From assembly GCA_963788145.1 (NCBI GenBank), contig CAWBFQ010000007.1, forward strand, positions 434,001 to 498,000: 64,000 nt of DNA. Direction: 5' to 3'. This DNA is from UTCFX2 sp963788145 (GTDB lineage: Bacteria; Chloroflexota; Anaerolineae; Anaerolineales; UBA4823). Under the pieces are notes generated by a model. It saw nothing but the letters and a program-made list of their open reading frames with translations, ran no database searches and was not told the DNA's origin. Shown here piece by piece: positions 61,345 through 64,000 of the stretch; within the stretch, counting starts at the first letter, position 1; every line of letters starts with the position of its first letter. The translations under genes and the position numbers were made by a program.

Positions 61345-63345
61345 TCAGGCAGTAGAATCACTCTTCAGGATTTGTGCATCCTCCATCTGCGCGATGCGTT
61401 TGCCTTCTTCTATGTCCACTCTGGTTAGTAAATAACCGCCAAGGAAAAAGATGACGATTAGGCTCAAAACGGCTGGCCGGCTGCTGCCAAAGATGATCCC
61501 GGCTGCTGCAAAAAGGATGGGGCCGATAATGGATGAGAATTTCTCCATGATTCCAAAGAGGCCAAAGAATTCACCGCTCTTGGCTGCGGGTGACAGAGCC
61601 GCATACAGGCTGCGACTGAGGGCCTGGCTGCCTCCCTGGACGACAGCCACCATCCAGGCCAAGAACCAGAACTCGATAACGCTATCGAGGAAGAAACCCC
61701 ACACAGCTACAATCGAGTAGATGACCAGAGCAAGCAGAATGCTGGATTTGACGTTCAAGCGGATGGCCAGGCCTGAAAGCAGTAGCGGACCCAACAGGAA
61801 CGAGATCAGCAGCATTACTAATTCCAGCCCGAAGATGATCCCGATGATCAATCCCAGGTTGCTATGTCGAACTGGCTGCAAAACTTCCAGCGAGATCAAT
61901 GAGATTCGGTTACCCTGGCTGGATGGGTTGCTCGTATTTGTATTGATCAACTCCAACGTGTGCTCTCCGGGCATTTCTGCTTGAATGGTCTGGCTGGCAT
62001 CCACTCGTAACGTGCGGTTGTAAGCATCAATGGTCAACGGTTTTCCAGTTTCCTCATCTATAACAGCTTGCCCATCCAAAAGTACAGACCATATCCCGTG
62101 GTCTGGCCCTTGACTGTAAACCAGCTTGATATTCTGGCCGTTATAAGCGATGGCATAGCCAGCTGATGGATTGGAGCTAGAAACGAGCGCCTCGGCCCCT
62201 GTGATATCTGTTTGAATATAGGGCTGCCATTCCCCCGTATAGTGGATTTGGGCGCTCTTGGAAAGATAAAGCCCCTGGCCAACAGCGGATGCGCTTGAAA
62301 CATAGGGCGCTGGTTTTGCCCCGCTCACATCGGCTGGCAGCAGGCGAGCGCCCAGGACGCCGGTGAGGGGCAAGAAAATCATGTTGAGCAGGACAAATGC
62401 CAAGAAGAAGGGACGCCGCTTCTCGGATGGGCTGGGAAGTTTTCCAAAGACCAGGCTATAAGGGATACCGACGAATTGAACCAGCAATAATGCCAGGATA
62501 AGCTCTGTTGCGCCGAACCCGAGCTCTGCGCCATAGATTGCGGCTACCCCGATGATCGTACCAATCCCATCGTTGTAGATCAGGAAAGCAACCAGGAATT
62601 TAAAAAGCTCGCGGTAGTGGCTGATGTCACGAATAGTCTGGCGCAGGCGTTTCAACGAATCGCTTACAGCTGCTCCAAATGAAACTTTAGCCTCTGCTTC
62701 AGCCGGCGGTTCTGGAACGTGTCGAAAGAGGGGGATCGAGAAAACCGCCCACCAGATCGCCACACTTAAGAAGGAAAGCCGCGCTCCCCAGGTGCCTGGC
62801 AGGAGTTGGATCATTACGATGTTGACCGCCAGCAGCAGACCGCCGCCCAGATACCCCATCGCGTAACCGCGCGCCGAAACGACATCGCGGTCTTCTTCCC
62901 TGGCGACATGCGGCAGCAGCGAATCGTAGAAAGTGTTGGCGCCACTGAAGCCGATCCGCCCGATAATTGCCAGGATCGAGGCCAACACCCAGTCGCCTGT
63001 GCTTACCAGCACGAGCATTGCTGTACTGATGATACCAAGCCCGGCAAAGATCGCCAGAAAGCGTTTCTTGCCGCGCATAATATCCGAGACTGTACCCAAG
63101 ATGGGTGAGATGAGGGCGACAATCAACAAAGACAGGAAAAGCCCGAAACTCCAATAGGATGTCGCGACGGTGGCGCTGGGGAGGGTAGATCCGGCAACCT
63201 GGCTGAAATATACCGGTAATACCGCTGCCAGAATCGTCGTGGCGAAGGCTGAGTTTGCCCAGTCGTACATGGTCCAGGCCCAGATGCGCTGTTTATATTC
63301 TTTGGTGTTAACCTGAGATGGGGGTGGTGCAACGATTGTGGTCAT
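61345..63345 (-). CDS. UMF1/Atg22-type MFS permease with an inserted extracytoplasmic domain
   Basis: The 666-residue protein has the UMF1 family MFS scaffold (WTMYDWANSAFATTILAAVLPVYFSQVAG at the start; GVLSRSLYAALSP-type motif as ALSRSLYAALSPAAKSGEFFGLF near the end). Between about residues 335 and 493 there is a soluble insert of some 160 residues with alternating hydrophobic pattern and many Ser/Thr/Gly, ending EHTLELINTNTS ... ISLISLEVLQP. That resembles a jelly-roll carbohydrate-binding-like domain. UMF1 relatives move peptides or other small molecules. ATG 63345 is chosen because GGAG precedes it; the earlier TTG lies within the promoter. The stop overlaps the longer form of menG. Confidence 0.85.
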   Translation of the reverse strand: MTTIVAPPPSQVNTKEYKQRIWAWTMYDWANSAFATTILAAVLPVYFSQVAGSTLPSATVATSYWSFGLFLSLLIVALISPILGTVSDIMRGKKRFLAIFAGLGIISTAMLVLVSTGDWVLASILAIIGRIGFSGANTFYDSLLPHVAREEDRDVVSARGYAMGYLGGGLLLAVNIVMIQLLPGTWGARLSFLSVAIWWAVFSIPLFRHVPEPPAEAEAKVSFGAAVSDSLKRLRQTIRDISHYRELFKFLVAFLIYNDGIGTIIGVAAIYGAELGFGATELILALLLVQFVGIPYSLVFGKLPSPSEKRRPFFLAFVLLNMIFLPLTGVLGARLLPADVSGAKPAPYVSSASAVGQGLYLSKSAQIHYTGEWQPYIQTDITGAEALVSSSNPSAGYAIAYNGQNIKLVYSQGPDHGIWSVLLDGQAVIDEETGKPLTIDAYNRTLRVDASQTIQAEMPGEHTLELINTNTSNPSSQGNRISLISLEVLQPVRHSNLGLIIGIIFGLELVMLLISFLLGPLLLSGLAIRLNVKSSILLALVIYSIVAVWGFFLDSVIEFWFLAWMVAVVQGGSQALSRSLYAALSPAAKSGEFFGLFGIMEKFSSIIGPILFAAAGIIFGSSRPAVLSLIVIFFLGGYLLTRVDIEEGKRIAQMEDAQILKSDSTA

Positions 63346-63398
63346 AATCACTCCATTGGGTCCAAGATGGCGGTGGTTGATTCGATTAAACCAGAACA

Positions 63399-63404
63399 AT
63401 TATA
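63399..63404 (-). promoter_or_regulatory. -10 box TATAAT of the UMF1 permease / menG transcript
   Basis: CACTATAAT on the minus strand lies 53 bases before ATG 63345. The next genes (menG, ubiX, methyltransferase) follow at short spacings, so this may drive them all. Confidence 0.5.
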
Positions 63405-63792
63405 GTGGTTTTAAGTGGATTTTGACCAGCTTGTCTGGCTTAATCAGATTAAAGAACTGGCGCAGATTGGAAATAATTCCAAAAATCAACGGACAGGCTG
63501 TACGTGTCAGGGCATAGATCGCGTCGCTGGTTAAAATGATTCTGAGAATCCTCAAATCATAGATGAGTAGAAATTGATTTATAATGTTGATATAGCAATC
63601 ATTGATTATGATTTTATAAGTCATCATTTTGCACTCATTGTGGCAGACCATATTTCAGGCTCTATAGAAATCTTTCTTCGCTGTGCAATTATGGTTTTTT
63701 CTTGTGTGAGGGCCTGAGTACTGCCTTATTACAGTTCTCTGCGCCTATGAATGAGCGCAATCGTTTGCGCTTTTTTCTTTGGAGGAATTATT
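63405..63792. other. AT-rich intergenic stretch with a possible leader RNA
   Basis: About 390 bases hold no supportable gene. The stretch is more AT-rich than its neighbours. On the plus strand TATAAT at 63580-63585 could start a leader of about 200 bases toward the 63793 gene, ending with the hairpin at 63755-63780. A minus-strand open frame (63400-63651) has odd composition and no ribosome site and is not called. Confidence 0.45.
63755..63780 (+). terminator. Terminator or attenuator directly before the 63793 gene
   Basis: GCGCAA (63755-63760) pairs with TTGCGC (63765-63770) over a TCGT loop, followed by TTTTTTCTTT. The ribosome site GGAGGA begins at the next base. An upstream TGCGC (63740-63744) could instead pair with GCGCA (63755-63759) and break the hairpin. 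No plus-strand gene lies upstream to be terminated, so attenuation is possible. Confidence 0.55.
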
Positions 63793-64000
63793 ATGATTGG
63801 AATTGAATTCGTTTTTCGTATAATCGGCATGATCTTGTTTGCCATCGCTGGTATTTATTTAGGCCGAGATATAGGGGAGATTATGGGTGGGCAGCAGGAC
63901 TTATACCAGATTATCCTGGCTCTGCTGGGTGCGTTGGTGGGATTGGTGTTGACGCCTTTCTTTTCCACCAGACCAGCACGTTACCTGGTCTCAATGTTGA
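63793..64000 (+). CDS. N-terminal part of a membrane protein, probably PIN/TRAM (YacL-like); 3' end outside window
   Basis: From ATG 63793, with GGAGGA six bases upstream, the frame stays open to the window edge (69 codons). Two hydrophobic helices are seen (FVFRIIGMILFAIAGIYLG and IILALLGALVGLVLTPFF), followed by STRPARYLVSML. The order helix, GR-loop, helix ending LTPFFSTRP-R resembles the membrane part of PIN/TRAM-domain proteins of the YacL type. The PIN and TRAM domains would lie beyond the window, so the call remains a prediction. Confidence 0.55.
   Translation, partial: MIGIEFVFRIIGMILFAIAGIYLGRDIGEIMGGQQDLYQIILALLGALVGLVLTPFFSTRPARYLVSML

Noticed and set aside
63400..63651. 83-residue minus-strand open frame
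   Set aside because: It lies in an AT-rich stretch, is rich in Ile/Asn/Leu as expected by chance, has no ribosome site, and its end abuts the transporter promoter.

Overview
The window looks like a chromosomal segment of moderate G+C from a Chloroflexota bacterium, most likely class Anaerolineae. This is inferred from protein style: Thr/Pro-rich linkers on LysM, CapA-like and kinase-like surface proteins, a fused CydDC, an IS1-type transposase with a C4 zinc finger, SelA, a UMF1-type permease and an M29 aminopeptidase. No rRNA or tRNA gene and no CRISPR array was seen. Most genes are housekeeping or cell-envelope genes, densely packed on both strands. Layout: 1-3300 holds the end of an unknown gene, a SixA-like phosphatase, a membrane methyltransferase-like gene, an IS1-family element, a frameshifted sortase and a small membrane protein. 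3343-5684 holds two overlapping AI-2E/PerM-type membrane proteins that converge on dnaA (5751-7109, minus). A 723-base gene-free gap separates dnaA from dnaK (7833-9740). 9923-16610 holds a small membrane protein, selA, an M24 peptidase overlapping tsaD, and a PAS/GAF/GGDEF protein. 16626-23048 (minus) is a surface-polysaccharide block: GT4 glycosyltransferase, heparinase II/III-like protein (frameshifted) and a two-domain oxidoreductase, with one small secreted protein on the opposite strand inside it. 23227-25102 holds an M29 aminopeptidase and a glycerophosphodiesterase. 25091-31937 (minus) is a cytochrome bd locus in the order Rrf2 regulator, cydA, cydB, fused cydDC, with a dyad in front of the regulator. 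32074-34838 (minus) holds a flippase-like protein, an FAD oxidoreductase and an EamA half-transporter. 34915-41236 holds a PD40/beta-propeller lipoprotein-like gene (two compensating frameshifts), a LysM protein, a tiny CxxC protein, a CapA-like lipoprotein and ftsK. 41360-45286 holds RNase Z, a sulfite-oxidase-like Mo enzyme, a UPF0173 hydrolase and a YfcC-type carrier. 45557-49518 is dapF followed by a tight aminotransferase / thioesterase / glycosyltransferase set. 49504-54414 (minus) holds a LysM/SD-repeat protein, an MFS permease, two tandem paralogous membrane proteins of unknown function and a pseudokinase. The rest holds hutU, a second Rrf2 regulator, UDP-glucose dehydrogenase, two methyltransferases, a UbiX-type flavin prenyltransferase, menG, a UMF1 permease with an inserted exodomain, and the start of a gene that resembles a PIN/TRAM protein. 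Working together: menG (quinone methylation) and the bd oxidase fit a menaquinol-to-oxygen branch, with the bd branch probably under an Fe-S Rrf2 sensor. Ugd, the glycosyltransferases, the heparinase-like protein and the two-domain oxidoreductase point to uronic-acid-containing surface polysaccharide. LysM, sortase, CapA-like and pseudokinase proteins form an envelope-facing set. Two general patterns stand out. First, several genes lack a Shine-Dalgarno sequence and have a GG-TANAAT-like -10 box only 6-8 bases before the start codon, which suggests leaderless mRNAs. Second, four genes carry single-base frameshifts that break otherwise intact domains, which may be assembly errors or real decay.
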